Assembly: GCA_020634035.1 (NCBI GenBank)
Contig: JACKCM010000002.1
Span: 846,241 to 910,240 of the forward strand
Source: Candidatus Obscuribacterales bacterium
GTDB lineage: Bacteria > Cyanobacteriota > Vampirovibrionia > Obscuribacterales > Obscuribacteraceae
Length of the DNA stretch: 64,000 nucleotides
Direction: 5' to 3'
Shown piece after piece: positions 29,601 to 36,575 of the stretch. A model generated the notes under the pieces. It did not search any database. It had not been told where the DNA came from and saw only the letters and a program-made list of their open reading frames with translations. Each line of letters opens with the position of its first letter. The stretch's first letter is position 1. Position numbers and translations under genes: made by a program.

Positions 29601-31113
29601 CCTCATTCTCGAACGCAGCGATGGAGGAGTAGATGCCGAGGCGCTCGAGCGAGTCATTCGTCAGATCAAATCTTCTAATAAGAGCGAGTTTCCCAAGATG
29701 CCGGCCAAAGACCAACCGGGACTCGAGACCCAGTCCCTGGTGCTCGATCATATGGAGCATCGTCTGAAACAACTTCAAGACCAGGGCAAAATCGGCCCGG
29801 AATGGGTGGTGATGCCTACCGAGTATCACTCTGCCGCTGATATGGCCGGAGCCGATGGGCTTCTTGTCAATACGAAGACAGGAGAGGTTCATATCATCGA
29901 TCCTACCGGCAACTTGCAAAAGTCCCAGAATGGAAGAGCCAACAATGTGGCTGCCATGAACGAGCAGGGCGTGGTCTATGGACCAAGACCGATTTTTGAC
30001 CAGAGCGGCACCCTGCGCTATGACGCCGACCCGACAGAAACCGTGAGAATAGACGGAGAAGAGGTCAGTCTCAGGGATCAAGTCGATAGATTTAAAGCCG
30101 ATGTCGACAGTACTCTTTTAAACCTGACCGAAAGCCCTTCACCGCTCACCCTCTCTGATTTCAGCGGCTCGATTCGAAATCAGCCGGTGGCAGAGCCGGC
30201 CAGGCTCTTGCGAGATTTCGAGACCATGTTGAGAGAGAGAGCTTCGGATCCTGAATACGCTGATTTTCGTCAGGGTTTGATAGGCTTCGCCGATAATATC
30301 AGAGATGGTGCGCTTAATTATGCCAGTAGAGTTGGGCGTGAAGTACCACCCACAGAACCTTTAAAAGAATATCTCGATAATTATGCAGAAAAAGTGATGC
30401 TCGATCATGCCCTGGCCGACCTCAAAGTAAAAGATTTGAACGTGCCCTCCAACCCTGAAAGAAGCGCCGATGTCCGAGTCATAAAAGGACAGGACGGAGA
30501 CGCCAGTCTGAAATTGGAACACGAGAACGGCTCGATTTATAATATCGACTCTATCAATACCATGCTGAAGAGCGCCCAGATAAGATTAACCAATGAAGCT
30601 GGTCTGAAAGCCATGCTGCTTTCAAAACCGTTCAGCGGTAAGATGAAAGCTCTGAGGGCCAAGTATCCAAATCTAGATGATGACCAGATAGTACGCAAAG
30701 TTAGAGATGCCATCAATAATGTTGATTATCGCTATGGTCTGCATCTGGGCAACAGAAATGCCGATCATCCGGTGGTGACCATGCGCAACAGGCTGGCCAG
30801 CAGTGATGCCTGGCAAAGAAGGATAGAAGAGTTGCCACCGGCGCCGCCTCCGAAGCCTAAAGAGCGAAGCACCGAGAATGGTTTCACCAGCACCGAGGTC
30901 GAAAAACAGATCAAAGAGATCTGGGATGACCAAGTTCAAGTTGTTCCCCAGAGCGCAGAGGATTTGCATGACTATCTCTTCTTGATTCGCGAAGAGATCG
31001 AGCCTTCCATGAGCACAAAGGATCTTAAGAGGCTGGATGAAATGATCGCTTCTTTAGATTCGGGAGACCCGGAAGCCGTAGCAGCCCTGCTGAGAATTCT
31101 GGGAGGTTCATAG
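23605..31113 (+). CDS. giant multi-domain protein with three FHA domains and a transglutaminase-like domain
   Basis: A 2502-residue cytosolic protein (no signal peptide). Residues 1-110 are low complexity. Residues 110-320 and again near 870-910 have annexin-like helical units (FKADYGMTIDQALDQYGLS). Two Gly/Ala-rich hydrophobic stretches (about 993-1073 and 1241-1282) could contact membranes. FHA domain 1 covers about 1420-1520 (GRHGDIRW, ISRKHAYYY, NSTNGTWVNG). A transglutaminase/EDR1-like domain follows with Cys1681 (GKGVCIEQATL), His1715 (NHAWVHI) and Asp1732 (LVYDPRW), spaced as in that fold. FHA domains 2 and 3 (about 1770-1878, 1880-1981) are close duplicates (KVSGEHGKL / KVSGNHARL; NGTYINGDRI / NGTYVNGVKI). 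The C-terminus has an unassigned domain near 2066-2102. FHA domains bind phosphothreonine; the adjacent kinase is the obvious partner. Whether the protein is an enzyme is inferred. Confidence 0.85.
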   Translation: MALDRSITSGDSAKKPAEDSPRIVDTAPAPAQKDHETHSEPAAKTKTYEGSVETWVKSGNGGSEARPLIHELEGEKSFSTASSDTGADAQTTRDLPDVVIDDSSPQKAAVLSPAEIDRRAKELFQAVNRYDEGYIFGIGAGNDPDLKSIRDILDPLNEADRKAVETAYQKLPGNENKADFSLRSNLKEKLEGDDFREMEAILNRHDGRTNDAGALMLSLSHIDNDRKDGESRVFEVFSTLDRTRMDKLEQDFKADYGMTIDQALDQYGLSKEGRTVVDFLRKPAEERTEQEIKDFARFAVKEGSLDYLLLALRGDSPQAQSARESLKQDEGFKQSLIDEFKPPSGFLAGVMNVGDFALGPIDEVVGGAINGDLSWGKVLGGLSIVEGATALKNGVDAKDDDIRFMMAMDALNEGRISLSTIALNNTGSLFGWFDNKENIGLAVEGATDGERRAYTLGRKLSESGKEPRGAEERQALEYFNRIDKAFKDAGDDREALHWDAVMRYGKDSLLADITSKEDTPGRFESVEGLKEADWNRLRSEGGERYREDIKTAVEKLADKDEARRMLEILDGKVDKTNPESTFDDSKGVHRSLFETIEQNKNKGFFSWGYREDGVLEGFEKMTAAEAKRYKDDPAFKKMVDDFAEDTLNGQRQVYARMLLDQVAETGAVPDTTKPAEAVLKDRIDNKSPEDSMAAVEKLLSDPAVRERLNKPYNELSKEDRFLRSAVDTVVQRAYEKEFGPDPAQTAAMYGQGMYFPVETSYSRKLDAIQHTLLKNGSLSASEKAELGLKDNSFFEQAAALDPEARAAIDKHLSEAEKKLVDAVAQNPDKKMTLSDRIYASTVLGKGPDAVDFEEALVTLRKGPGGEARVQELREEYGRKYDHNFDTDFLGKIDKDDRGRFRDLITASTVDYRQTHYEEFAQARHSESGVSVDATELTVDRTLTIQADMLQNLQHMFEHPEDYPEADREKLREASRIFAKAIEDYRDSKEKFAEGIYQAAVLVGGLSVAIATGGVAAGPLLAVALTSAAGRIALKRGIQGTDYEVNPENLFKDAIIGAATGGFSVLGPETIAGIRGVGTVAWGKLGTAVADRGLGIAFKEGAEGVASKELTNLIGGSVSGRVGKEAVEGLAQKLVTNPDDAAKLIPVLQEVIEQSGREVTENILKQSFPELVRQNGFIGGIRALGTELRAASPEIAAKLPGMAKGVLRESAVNAALGGSSNVLIEGSVGLAKDGQLDLSKLGESFLVGAGAGATLTVAFKGAITLGKPVIGIAGNVARGQFDNVDGFAAQFSKGADGKIKVSAPEGSGSFKAEVKLASGETRIIELGAEPVDLPDGAVSMGIPGGRLTEVHAQVATADGDAGNIYTMHPANADGVPERHAPVKGDDATNEYVTRGEDLPMREVTRSFSRRVLDALGLTKGGDKLDFRYVNGTPVKPNDVVTLGRHGDIRWSGSADEISRKHAYYYVDESGNAFIQDANSTNGTWVNGERIREGEWVQLKPSDKVNLGKPEHGHELHFRADSPRAAVNRLVERMDLPEAVLLRPRDYVPESPRTFKESIDQSNYFGSNSELAGRIRDGYVDAGKGTRVGADGQLVGPPRRHMIAVDRANDPILRNVIEDARTRFGHLSPAEKAAALNTYVHELIGAPNISGKQLDAWHDAFGEQNMGKPVLLGEFIRQGKGVCIEQATLMKVLADELGLEATLVRGAGEVGDPTINHAWVHIRLPGQDEPLVYDPRWREAGVRYSQIDAHERGIEILNHGRDIPMEPHAPRGGRIEVFENGAPVRVGTGKGLRLTDGSEITVGRNFEGSVDKAADNYSKVSGEHGKLFMRNGQLYFKDVSSNGTYINGDRIAPGREVPINLSDEIHMGSPNGPRLRLIKEQRPIEVGPGGLAGDLKEGGYVMIGRDHSGSVPLNHPRYKKVSGNHARLSMKDGQLYVHDVSMNGTYVNGVKIERGKDVPISSADDIRLGSPDGPRLEFRERDKTLLNTRVTRGPIDIEADSLILERSDGGVDAEALERVIRQIKSSNKSEFPKMPAKDQPGLETQSLVLDHMEHRLKQLQDQGKIGPEWVVMPTEYHSAADMAGADGLLVNTKTGEVHIIDPTGNLQKSQNGRANNVAAMNEQGVVYGPRPIFDQSGTLRYDADPTETVRIDGEEVSLRDQVDRFKADVDSTLLNLTESPSPLTLSDFSGSIRNQPVAEPARLLRDFETMLRERASDPEYADFRQGLIGFADNIRDGALNYASRVGREVPPTEPLKEYLDNYAEKVMLDHALADLKVKDLNVPSNPERSADVRVIKGQDGDASLKLEHENGSIYNIDSINTMLKSAQIRLTNEAGLKAMLLSKPFSGKMKALRAKYPNLDDDQIVRKVRDAINNVDYRYGLHLGNRNADHPVVTMRNRLASSDAWQRRIEELPPAPPPKPKERSTENGFTSTEVEKQIKEIWDDQVQVVPQSAEDLHDYLFLIREEIEPSMSTKDLKRLDEMIASLDSGDPEAVAALLRILGGS

Positions 31114-31114
31114 A

Positions 31115-32053
31115 GTGACCGGGGTCTTCGTCGAAGAAAGCGGAAGCTTTGCCGAGCTCAGCCTGGTCGAGACTGAGCGGGGACGCCTTGTCTTGAAGCG
31201 TGCCAGGGATACTGCACTCAAGCCCGATTTGACCGCGGTCGAATCGGCAGCGATTCTTTTTGTCACCGGTGGTATCAAAGTCGTCGAACCCGATTGCAAC
31301 GAACTGCTCTTGCATCAGATCGAATTTTTAAAAGCCTGGCGGAACATCGAAGGTGTGGTCAAAATCGATGAGGGTGGCAACGGTAATGGAAACGGCAAAA
31401 CCCAGTACCGAATGGAGTATCTTCTCGGTACCACGGCAAGAGACGCTTTTGTCACCGGCAGCTTCAGTGCCGATATGTTTCTAGAGCTTCTTGCCATTGT
31501 TGTGGCGATAGAGAATTCACCGACTTTCAATTATCACGGTGACCTGAAGCCCGAGAATATCATGTGCACCGATAACGGTATCAAGTTGATTGATCCCGGT
31601 TATTTCGGACCGCTCAATACTATTTATGGCAGGGAGCCAAGAGTGCCTGTCACCACAGCTATCTATTATCCCCTGCTCAAGCCCGATGATGTCCTCGCTC
31701 TTGGTATTTTGCTCTGGGAGTGCGTTTTATCGCTTCATCCTTTTATGCACGGCAATGTCGATGATGAGAGCTATGACGAGAGTTTGATCTCTGCCGAATT
31801 GCTCGGTGAGGTTGCCAAAAAAGAGCGAGTCGGTCAACATATTTACTCTGCCATACTTTCACTCAAGCTTCCAGGCAATCTAAGAAGTGATATGACTGAA
31901 GCAATGGAGCGCTTTCTTCTCAAAGCCTTGCGATTGAAACTGAACGAAGAAGGTAAACTGGCTCCGGATAGTGGATTCGGCACAGCGGCTGAATTCAGAA
32001 ACAGTTTTGCCGAATTGAAAGCTTCAGGGGGCCTGCTCTGGCGATTGTTCTGA
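31115..32053 (+). CDS. Ser/Thr protein kinase-like protein, probably active
   Basis: This 312-residue kinase-fold protein starts at a GTG one base after the stop of the giant FHA gene, so the two are almost certainly co-expressed. Seen motifs: a short glycine loop region (SGSFAELSLVE), the ATP lysine in RLVLKRA, the catalytic loop HGDLKPEN (Asp143, HRD-type with Gly for Arg), and LIDPGYFG for the DFG motif (Asp160, Pro in place of Phe). VLALGILLWECV matches helix F. All catalytic acids and the Asn are retained, so activity is likely. It is an unusual, rather short kinase without a membrane segment. The natural substrate guess is Thr residues recognised by the FHA domains of its neighbour. Confidence 0.78.
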   Translation: MTGVFVEESGSFAELSLVETERGRLVLKRARDTALKPDLTAVESAAILFVTGGIKVVEPDCNELLLHQIEFLKAWRNIEGVVKIDEGGNGNGNGKTQYRMEYLLGTTARDAFVTGSFSADMFLELLAIVVAIENSPTFNYHGDLKPENIMCTDNGIKLIDPGYFGPLNTIYGREPRVPVTTAIYYPLLKPDDVLALGILLWECVLSLHPFMHGNVDDESYDESLISAELLGEVAKKERVGQHIYSAILSLKLPGNLRSDMTEAMERFLLKALRLKLNEEGKLAPDSGFGTAAEFRNSFAELKASGGLLWRLF

Positions 32054-32506
32054 TTCGCTTCGAATTACCAGAGTATTGGCGATGATATCGTGCAGGGCTT
32101 GTTTCTGTTGAGTGAAATCACATATGACGAAGCCCAGACCGAGTAGAAAGCCCGAGAGAAACTTGCTGATCAGCCGAAATGCGGATCTACCAACGCCTAT
32201 CGGATTTCCTTCCATGTCGGTTATCTTGAGATTGAAGAGGAGCTTACCAGGAGTCGCCTGGAATTTCGAGATTTCAAAGCCGATGAAATAAGCGAAATAG
32301 GTGATGATTCCTATTGAAGCGCCGGAATACTTGTAGATCAGATTCAGCAAATGTTGGTCTCTGGTATAGATCGTGGCGCCTATATAGATGAAAGGGCTTG
32401 CCACGATAGCGATGGCGCAGGCGGTCAGCATCATCAGGATAAGATCGACGATCCATGCCTGGAGTCGCCTCCAGAGCCCGGCATAGGTCGTATCTAATTG
32501 ATTCAT
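32024..32506 (-). CDS. RDD family membrane protein
   Basis: This 160-residue protein has the RDD layout: LWRRLQAWIVDLILMMLTA (first helix with the Arg-Asp signature), two further helices, a cytoplasmic loop ATPGKLLFNLKITDMEGNPIG, and a C-terminal FTQQKQALHDIIANTLVIR. RDD proteins are small inner-membrane proteins of unclear function, some acting in ion homeostasis. Its last ten codons overlap the end of the convergent kinase gene, a 30-base antisense overlap. Confidence 0.85.
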   Translation of the reverse strand: MNQLDTTYAGLWRRLQAWIVDLILMMLTACAIAIVASPFIYIGATIYTRDQHLLNLIYKYSGASIGIITYFAYFIGFEISKFQATPGKLLFNLKITDMEGNPIGVGRSAFRLISKFLSGFLLGLGFVICDFTQQKQALHDIIANTLVIRSESEQSPEQAP

Positions 32507-32633
32507 AGCCTTTATTCTACATTAAGGACAGGTAACGATTGCCCGAAATGGCGTTTTAGTGGAATCTGAGCGGGAATAATCTGCTGGGGTCTGTCTTAGG
32601 ATAATCGGCTACTGTTCTCCGGGGATTTTGCAT

Positions 32634-33425
32634 ATGGGTTTGAAAGAGAAGGTGCAGATAGGCATCCTGGTTTTTGCACTGGTGGCTCTGGCGCCGGAGC
32701 TTATTGCGCTTGGTTATCAGAGGGTCTCCTGGTCAGAGTACAGTGACCGGGGCAGACAACTGATTACATTTGGGGAGCCGCAAGAAGCTATCGCCTATTT
32801 CGAGGCTGAGTCTAGAGAAGCTTTTAAGAACAAAGGGCCGAAGAGCCCTGAATACATTGCCACTTTAGAGGGGCTCTCCCGGTCGATGGCCAGGGAAAAG
32901 CTCTATCAAGGAGCAGAAGAGAAACTGGATAAGGCTCTAGCCATAATGCAGTCTTTCTTCTTCAAGGACAGACAGAAGATTACTCACCTGCTTGAAATGA
33001 AAATAGCGCTTTTACAAGAGCAAGATAGTGCTGTCCATGGCAAAGAGATAGCTGTCTTGAAAGAGGAGATTCGCTCCCTGAACGCCTGGTGGCAGTGGCT
33101 CTGGACAGGATTTTTCATCGCCTTTATTGCAGAAGCTCTTTATATGGCCAATGTAATCGCCAAGCCCGGTGATATGCAGCCAAGTCATTTTCTGGTCGAT
33201 CATGGCTATCTATATGTCTTTTCGATTCTGGTCGGTACCGCCACTATGACAAAAGGGCTTCTTCTATGGGGAGGCATAACCTGGTTGCAGGCTATGTTTG
33301 CCGGACCGGGAATAAGCCTTGCACTTTTACCTCTTGTCTTCGGCGGGGTCATGGCATCTTCAGAACTCTGGGTCCGGGAAGACCCGCTTGCACACTTGAA
33401 GCCGAGCCGTCAGGCCTATCGCTGA
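32634..33425 (+). CDS. membrane protein with a TPR-like soluble segment
   Basis: The ATG at 32634 has GGGGA eight bases ahead; a TTG six bases earlier is less likely. The 263-residue product has an N-terminal helix (IGILVFALVALAPELIALG), a soluble helical region resembling TPR pairs (RQLITFGEPQEAIAYFEAES, LYQGAEEKLDKALAIMQ), then three or four membrane helices (WLWTGFFIAFIAEALYMANVI, YLYVFSILVGTATMTKGLLLWGG, GISLALLPLVFGGVMA). I do not recognise a family. No partner is obvious from the neighbours. Confidence 0.65.
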   Translation: MGLKEKVQIGILVFALVALAPELIALGYQRVSWSEYSDRGRQLITFGEPQEAIAYFEAESREAFKNKGPKSPEYIATLEGLSRSMAREKLYQGAEEKLDKALAIMQSFFFKDRQKITHLLEMKIALLQEQDSAVHGKEIAVLKEEIRSLNAWWQWLWTGFFIAFIAEALYMANVIAKPGDMQPSHFLVDHGYLYVFSILVGTATMTKGLLLWGGITWLQAMFAGPGISLALLPLVFGGVMASSELWVREDPLAHLKPSRQAYR

Positions 33426-33502
33426 CCTCCTAAATAGATTCGAGCTTCTAGAAGTTTTTCTTGCTACCAGGTAGAATCTGCCTGTCGGCAGGAATTTTTA
33501 CC

Positions 33503-34258
33503 ATGGAAAATATAGAAGCTAAACTGAACGTTCCCGGTCCGGTGGAACAATCATTGCAGGGGCTGGTCGAATCCTTGAAGAAAGGAGCCGGTGACAACCT
33601 GCAATCGGTCATCATATACGGTAGCATTGCCCGCGGTCATTTTCGACCGGGTGCCAGCGACGTCAACCTGGTGATTTTGCTAAAGGATGTCTCGGCCTCA
33701 GAGCTGGATAAAATAGATCAGCCATTGAGAAAGGCGCGCAACAGCGTCAATGCCAATGCCATGATCATGACCGGTGACGAAGTAGCGCGCAGCGCCGATG
33801 TCTTCCCGGTGAAATTCATGCACATAAAGAACTATCACCTGGTGCTCTTCGGCGATGACCCTTTTGCTGATTTGAATATCAGCCCTCAGCATCTTCGCAT
33901 ACGGCTGGAGCAAGAGCTTCGCAACATCAGTATCCGGCTCAGAAATCGCTATATCAATCTGCATCAAGATAAAACCGTTTCTACCAGTCTGGTGTCTAAT
34001 TTAATAGGTTCCTTTGCTGTTCAGATGAGAACCTTGCTCGAACTTACCGGGAATCCAATACCCCAGGAGCATTCTACTAAGGCTCATCTGATAGCCGCCG
34101 CCGATGCCTTCGACCTCGATAAAGAAGCCCTGGAAGCCGCATCGGAACTTCGCCGCGGTGTCTCTCCGGCGCTTGAAGTACAAGAGATTTTTGCTCGTGT
34201 CATGAAAAGTGTCGATAAGGCGGTGCAGGTCGCCGACCAGCTCGAACTGAAAGAGTGA
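33503..34258 (+). CDS. nucleotidyltransferase-fold protein (MNT type), altered active site
   Basis: A 251-residue protein; ATG at 33503 with AGGA upstream, while an in-frame start 42 bases earlier is rejected. The N-terminal domain has the Pol-beta-type nucleotidyltransferase motif VIIYGSIARGHFRPGASDVNLVILL. In active enzymes the second carboxylate of SDxD binds Mg2+; here the motif is SDVN, so one metal ligand is Asn. The C-terminal half is helical (LRIRLEQELRNISIRLRNRYINL). It may be a catalytically impaired or differently coordinated member. It sits just before the TIGR04222-MNIO cassette, in the same direction with an 11-base gap, so a link to that cassette is possible but not shown. Confidence 0.7.
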   Translation: MENIEAKLNVPGPVEQSLQGLVESLKKGAGDNLQSVIIYGSIARGHFRPGASDVNLVILLKDVSASELDKIDQPLRKARNSVNANAMIMTGDEVARSADVFPVKFMHIKNYHLVLFGDDPFADLNISPQHLRIRLEQELRNISIRLRNRYINLHQDKTVSTSLVSNLIGSFAVQMRTLLELTGNPIPQEHSTKAHLIAAADAFDLDKEALEAASELRRGVSPALEVQEIFARVMKSVDKAVQVADQLELKE

Positions 34259-34269
34259 TATAGAAATAT

Positions 34270-35235
34270 ATGAATCCTTACGAAATTCACGGACCTCAAT
34301 ATCTTCTTTTATATCTGGCTGCGATGGTGGTTGTTGGAATAGTTGCCGGGATTGTGAAGTCTATTCTGGTAGCTGGTTCTGCCGGTGGTGCCAGTTCCGG
34401 TTCTAAGAATCTGCGTCTTCATCCCTATGAAATCGCATATTTAAGCGGTGGAGAGACCCTTGCTCTGCAGACCGCGGTTGGATATATGCTTCACAAGCAG
34501 ATCTTTGCTTCTGACGATTCGACCAGCACCGGGGCGAAAAGAATCAAAGCCGAATCTAATCCCCATGAGCTGCTCGTCAATATCCATGAGAACGAGTCGC
34601 CCCCGGACAACGTCGATGAAGCCGGTATTCAGATAGGACAGGATCTGGAATTTCGAGTGGCCGCAGAAGCTCATGGCCGCACCTGGGCAGAGGTTCAGGG
34701 TAGAAAAGGTCGCTATAAAGACATCTTCGAGCGCATTAGAGTAAGACTGATGAAGAAAGGTCTGATCGCAGACAGAGGATGCGAATCATTGTGCCGCGTG
34801 GTTGCAGTCGCCGCCGCCCTGGTTCCGCCTCTGGTGCTTGGGATTCCGCGCATTGTCGAGACTTTCTCGACCCACAGACCGGTATTTCTTCTGGTTCTCT
34901 TAGTCATGATCTCCTTCCTTCTCGCCATCGTTTCTTGTTATCAGGGCGCTATGCGAACCGGAGAAGGCAATAAATTCCTTTCTAAATTGAAGGATCAAAA
35001 TCGTGGACTCTATACCACGGTCTCTTCCGGCAGCACCAATGTCGGAGCCTATGATATGGCTCTTGCTCTGGCCGTTTTCGGAACGACTTTGATAATGGCG
35101 CCCGGATTTTTTATGTTCAAAGAGTATTTCATCCCTCCGGTCAGCACTTCGTCAAGCGGCTCTTGCAGCTCGTGTAGTAGTTGTGGCGGCGGATGCGGTG
35201 GCGGCTGTGGTGGTTGCGGCGGCTGCGGAGGATAG
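34270..35235 (+). CDS. TIGR04222-type membrane protein with a Cys/Gly-rich C-terminal tail
   Basis: This 321-residue protein has an N-terminal helix at about 13-36, a soluble segment with HPYEIAYLSGGETLALQTAVG, then membrane helices near 177-196, 204-222 and 260-280. That architecture matches TIGR04222-domain proteins. The last 30 residues are unusual: after ISPPVST-like sequence the tail runs Ser/Gly with seven Cys between residues 299 and 319 (spacing CxxC, CxxC, CxxxC, CxxxC, CxxC, CxxC), ending in GG. The downstream MNIO enzyme starts five bases after the stop. A Cys-rich tail next to an MNIO is the pattern of a peptide substrate, so this tail is the likely modification target. That role is an inference. 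Confidence 0.75.
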   Translation: MNPYEIHGPQYLLLYLAAMVVVGIVAGIVKSILVAGSAGGASSGSKNLRLHPYEIAYLSGGETLALQTAVGYMLHKQIFASDDSTSTGAKRIKAESNPHELLVNIHENESPPDNVDEAGIQIGQDLEFRVAAEAHGRTWAEVQGRKGRYKDIFERIRVRLMKKGLIADRGCESLCRVVAVAAALVPPLVLGIPRIVETFSTHRPVFLLVLLVMISFLLAIVSCYQGAMRTGEGNKFLSKLKDQNRGLYTTVSSGSTNVGAYDMALALAVFGTTLIMAPGFFMFKEYFIPPVSTSSSGSCSSCSSCGGGCGGGCGGCGGCGG

Positions 35236-35239
35236 GGTC

Positions 35240-36073
35240 TTGAAGAATGAGAAGATCCTCTCTGGCTGTGGAGTAGGCTGGCGTCCCCAGCTGGCTATGC
35301 ATATAGAAAGGCGCAAAGACCTGAAATTTATCGAGGTGCTTGCCGACAATCACTTTATGGAGACGAGCCGACATCCTGCTATCGAGAGCCTGCAAAAGCG
35401 AGGCATAAAAGTCGCTCTGCATGCCATCGGACTTTCTCTTTGTGGTTCGAACCTTCCGGATTGTGCTTATATAGACAGCTTGAACAGACTGATCGATCTT
35501 TACGGAGCGGTTTGTATCAGCGAACACCTTGCCTTCGTCCGTGGTGGCGGTCTTGAATCGGGTCATCTTCTGCCCGTCAAAAGAGATGATGCCACCCTGA
35601 AAGTGGTGGTGGAGAATATAAACTTTGCTGCTAAGAGACTTAATGCTTCTCTGGTCCTTGAAAATATCGCATCCTATCTGACCTGGCCAGGCGAGACAAT
35701 GGATGAAGCAGAGTTTTTATCGAGGATTCTAGCTGAAACAGATTGCCGACTTTTGCTCGATATCTCTAACCTCTATGCAAATGCGAGCAATCTCGGCTTT
35801 TCACCAGAGGCTTTTTTAGATCGGCTGCCGCTCTCGAAAGTCGCTTATATGCACATTGCCGGTGGCGAGAAGAGAAAGGGTATTTATCACGATACCCACG
35901 CCCACGATATGGATGAAGCGGTGGTCGAACTGCTCGAGACCGCTCTTTTAAAAGGCTGTTCCGATGCTGTACTTCTGGAAAGGGACGATCAGTTTCCTGA
36001 CTTATCCGGTTTTAACAAAGAGCTGGATCAAATCGCTCGGGCACTATCAGCCAGGCAGTTGGCCAATGTCTGA
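35240..36073 (+). CDS. MNIO family (DUF692) multinuclear non-haem iron enzyme
   Basis: A TTG start at 35240 is chosen: GGAGG lies eight bases ahead and it gives 277 residues starting LKNEKILSGCGVGWRPQL; longer readings run back into the neighbour. Metal-ligand motifs typical of MNIO enzymes are all present: ALHAIGLSL, SEHLAF, HLLPV, LLLDISNLYANA, MHIAGG, DTHAHD and LLERDD. MNIO enzymes (MbnB, TglH, bufferin maturases) use two or three iron ions and oxygen to modify Cys or Asp residues of ribosomally made peptides. The neighbours (Cys/Gly-tailed membrane protein upstream, small partner overlapping by eight bases downstream) make a three-gene cassette. Confidence 0.9.
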   Translation: MKNEKILSGCGVGWRPQLAMHIERRKDLKFIEVLADNHFMETSRHPAIESLQKRGIKVALHAIGLSLCGSNLPDCAYIDSLNRLIDLYGAVCISEHLAFVRGGGLESGHLLPVKRDDATLKVVVENINFAAKRLNASLVLENIASYLTWPGETMDEAEFLSRILAETDCRLLLDISNLYANASNLGFSPEAFLDRLPLSKVAYMHIAGGEKRKGIYHDTHAHDMDEAVVELLETALLKGCSDAVLLERDDQFPDLSGFNKELDQIARALSARQLANV

Positions 36074-36506
36074 TGTCGCTGCCACTAGAAAGAAGATGGC
36101 TGAGGACCAGGCGGTTCTAGTTCGACTGCTTCTTTCTCGGGATGAGCCTGATGAGCGCTTTGAAAAAAGGCAGATCGATCTGAATTCGTTCATTCTCAGG
36201 AAAAAACGGCTGAAAGCGCTCAGGTCAGCCTGGCCGATTTTGAACCGTAGCGATTTGAGTGAGGCAATGGAAGCTTATCTTCTGAAAAGACCCGCGACAC
36301 CGAAATATCATCACGGCTTATTAGACGGCAGGCTTTTTCTTCGCTATCTTTCTGATAGAGGAGAGCTCGGGGCCGACCTGCTTCATCATTTGATCGAATT
36401 CGACAGTCGCTATCGCCTGGTTGGCAGACGTCTGTTTCCAAGAGCAAAGGTTGAGCAGCGTATTTATGAACGGTATCTAATATGGAGCCGCCGGAAGCTA
36501 CGCTGA
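36066..36506 (+). CDS. small MNIO partner protein, probable substrate-recognition subunit
   Basis: This 146-residue basic, helical protein starts at an ATG inside the end of the MNIO gene (eight-base overlap). It has no membrane segment. Visible features are AEDQAVLVRLLLSRDEPDERF, LRKKRLKALRSAWPIL, and a C-terminal Arg-rich end (RIYERYLIWSRRKLR). Other MNIO enzymes need a partner protein (MbnC, BufC/DUF2063) that binds the substrate; this gene holds the matching genomic position. I see no sequence signature that proves kinship with MbnC or DUF2063, so the role rests on overlap and order. Confidence 0.6.
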   Translation: MSDVAATRKKMAEDQAVLVRLLLSRDEPDERFEKRQIDLNSFILRKKRLKALRSAWPILNRSDLSEAMEAYLLKRPATPKYHHGLLDGRLFLRYLSDRGELGADLLHHLIEFDSRYRLVGRRLFPRAKVEQRIYERYLIWSRRKLR

Positions 36507-36509
36507 AAA

Positions 36510-36550
36510 ATAAAAGAGACCCTCAAAAGAGAGTCTCTTCAATTTTTTCA
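36510..36550. terminator. bidirectional terminator
   Basis: AAGAGACCCTC (36514-36524) and GAGAGTCTCTT (36529-36539) form an 11-base stem with one mismatch and an AAAA loop. A T tract follows on the plus strand and a mirror one on the minus strand, so it can end both the MNIO cassette and the convergent ribbon-helix-helix gene. Confidence 0.8.
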
Positions 36551-36575
36551 GAACAATTCTTTCTCTAAGCGAAGC

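Noticed and set aside
29077..30081. 334-codon open frame opposite the giant FHA gene
   Set aside because: Antisense within a well-supported coding region; no motif or start signal.
35183..35239. Longer MNIO start overlapping the membrane protein tail
   Set aside because: It would translate the Cys/Gly tail in another frame; the TTG at 35240 has GGAGG at the correct distance.
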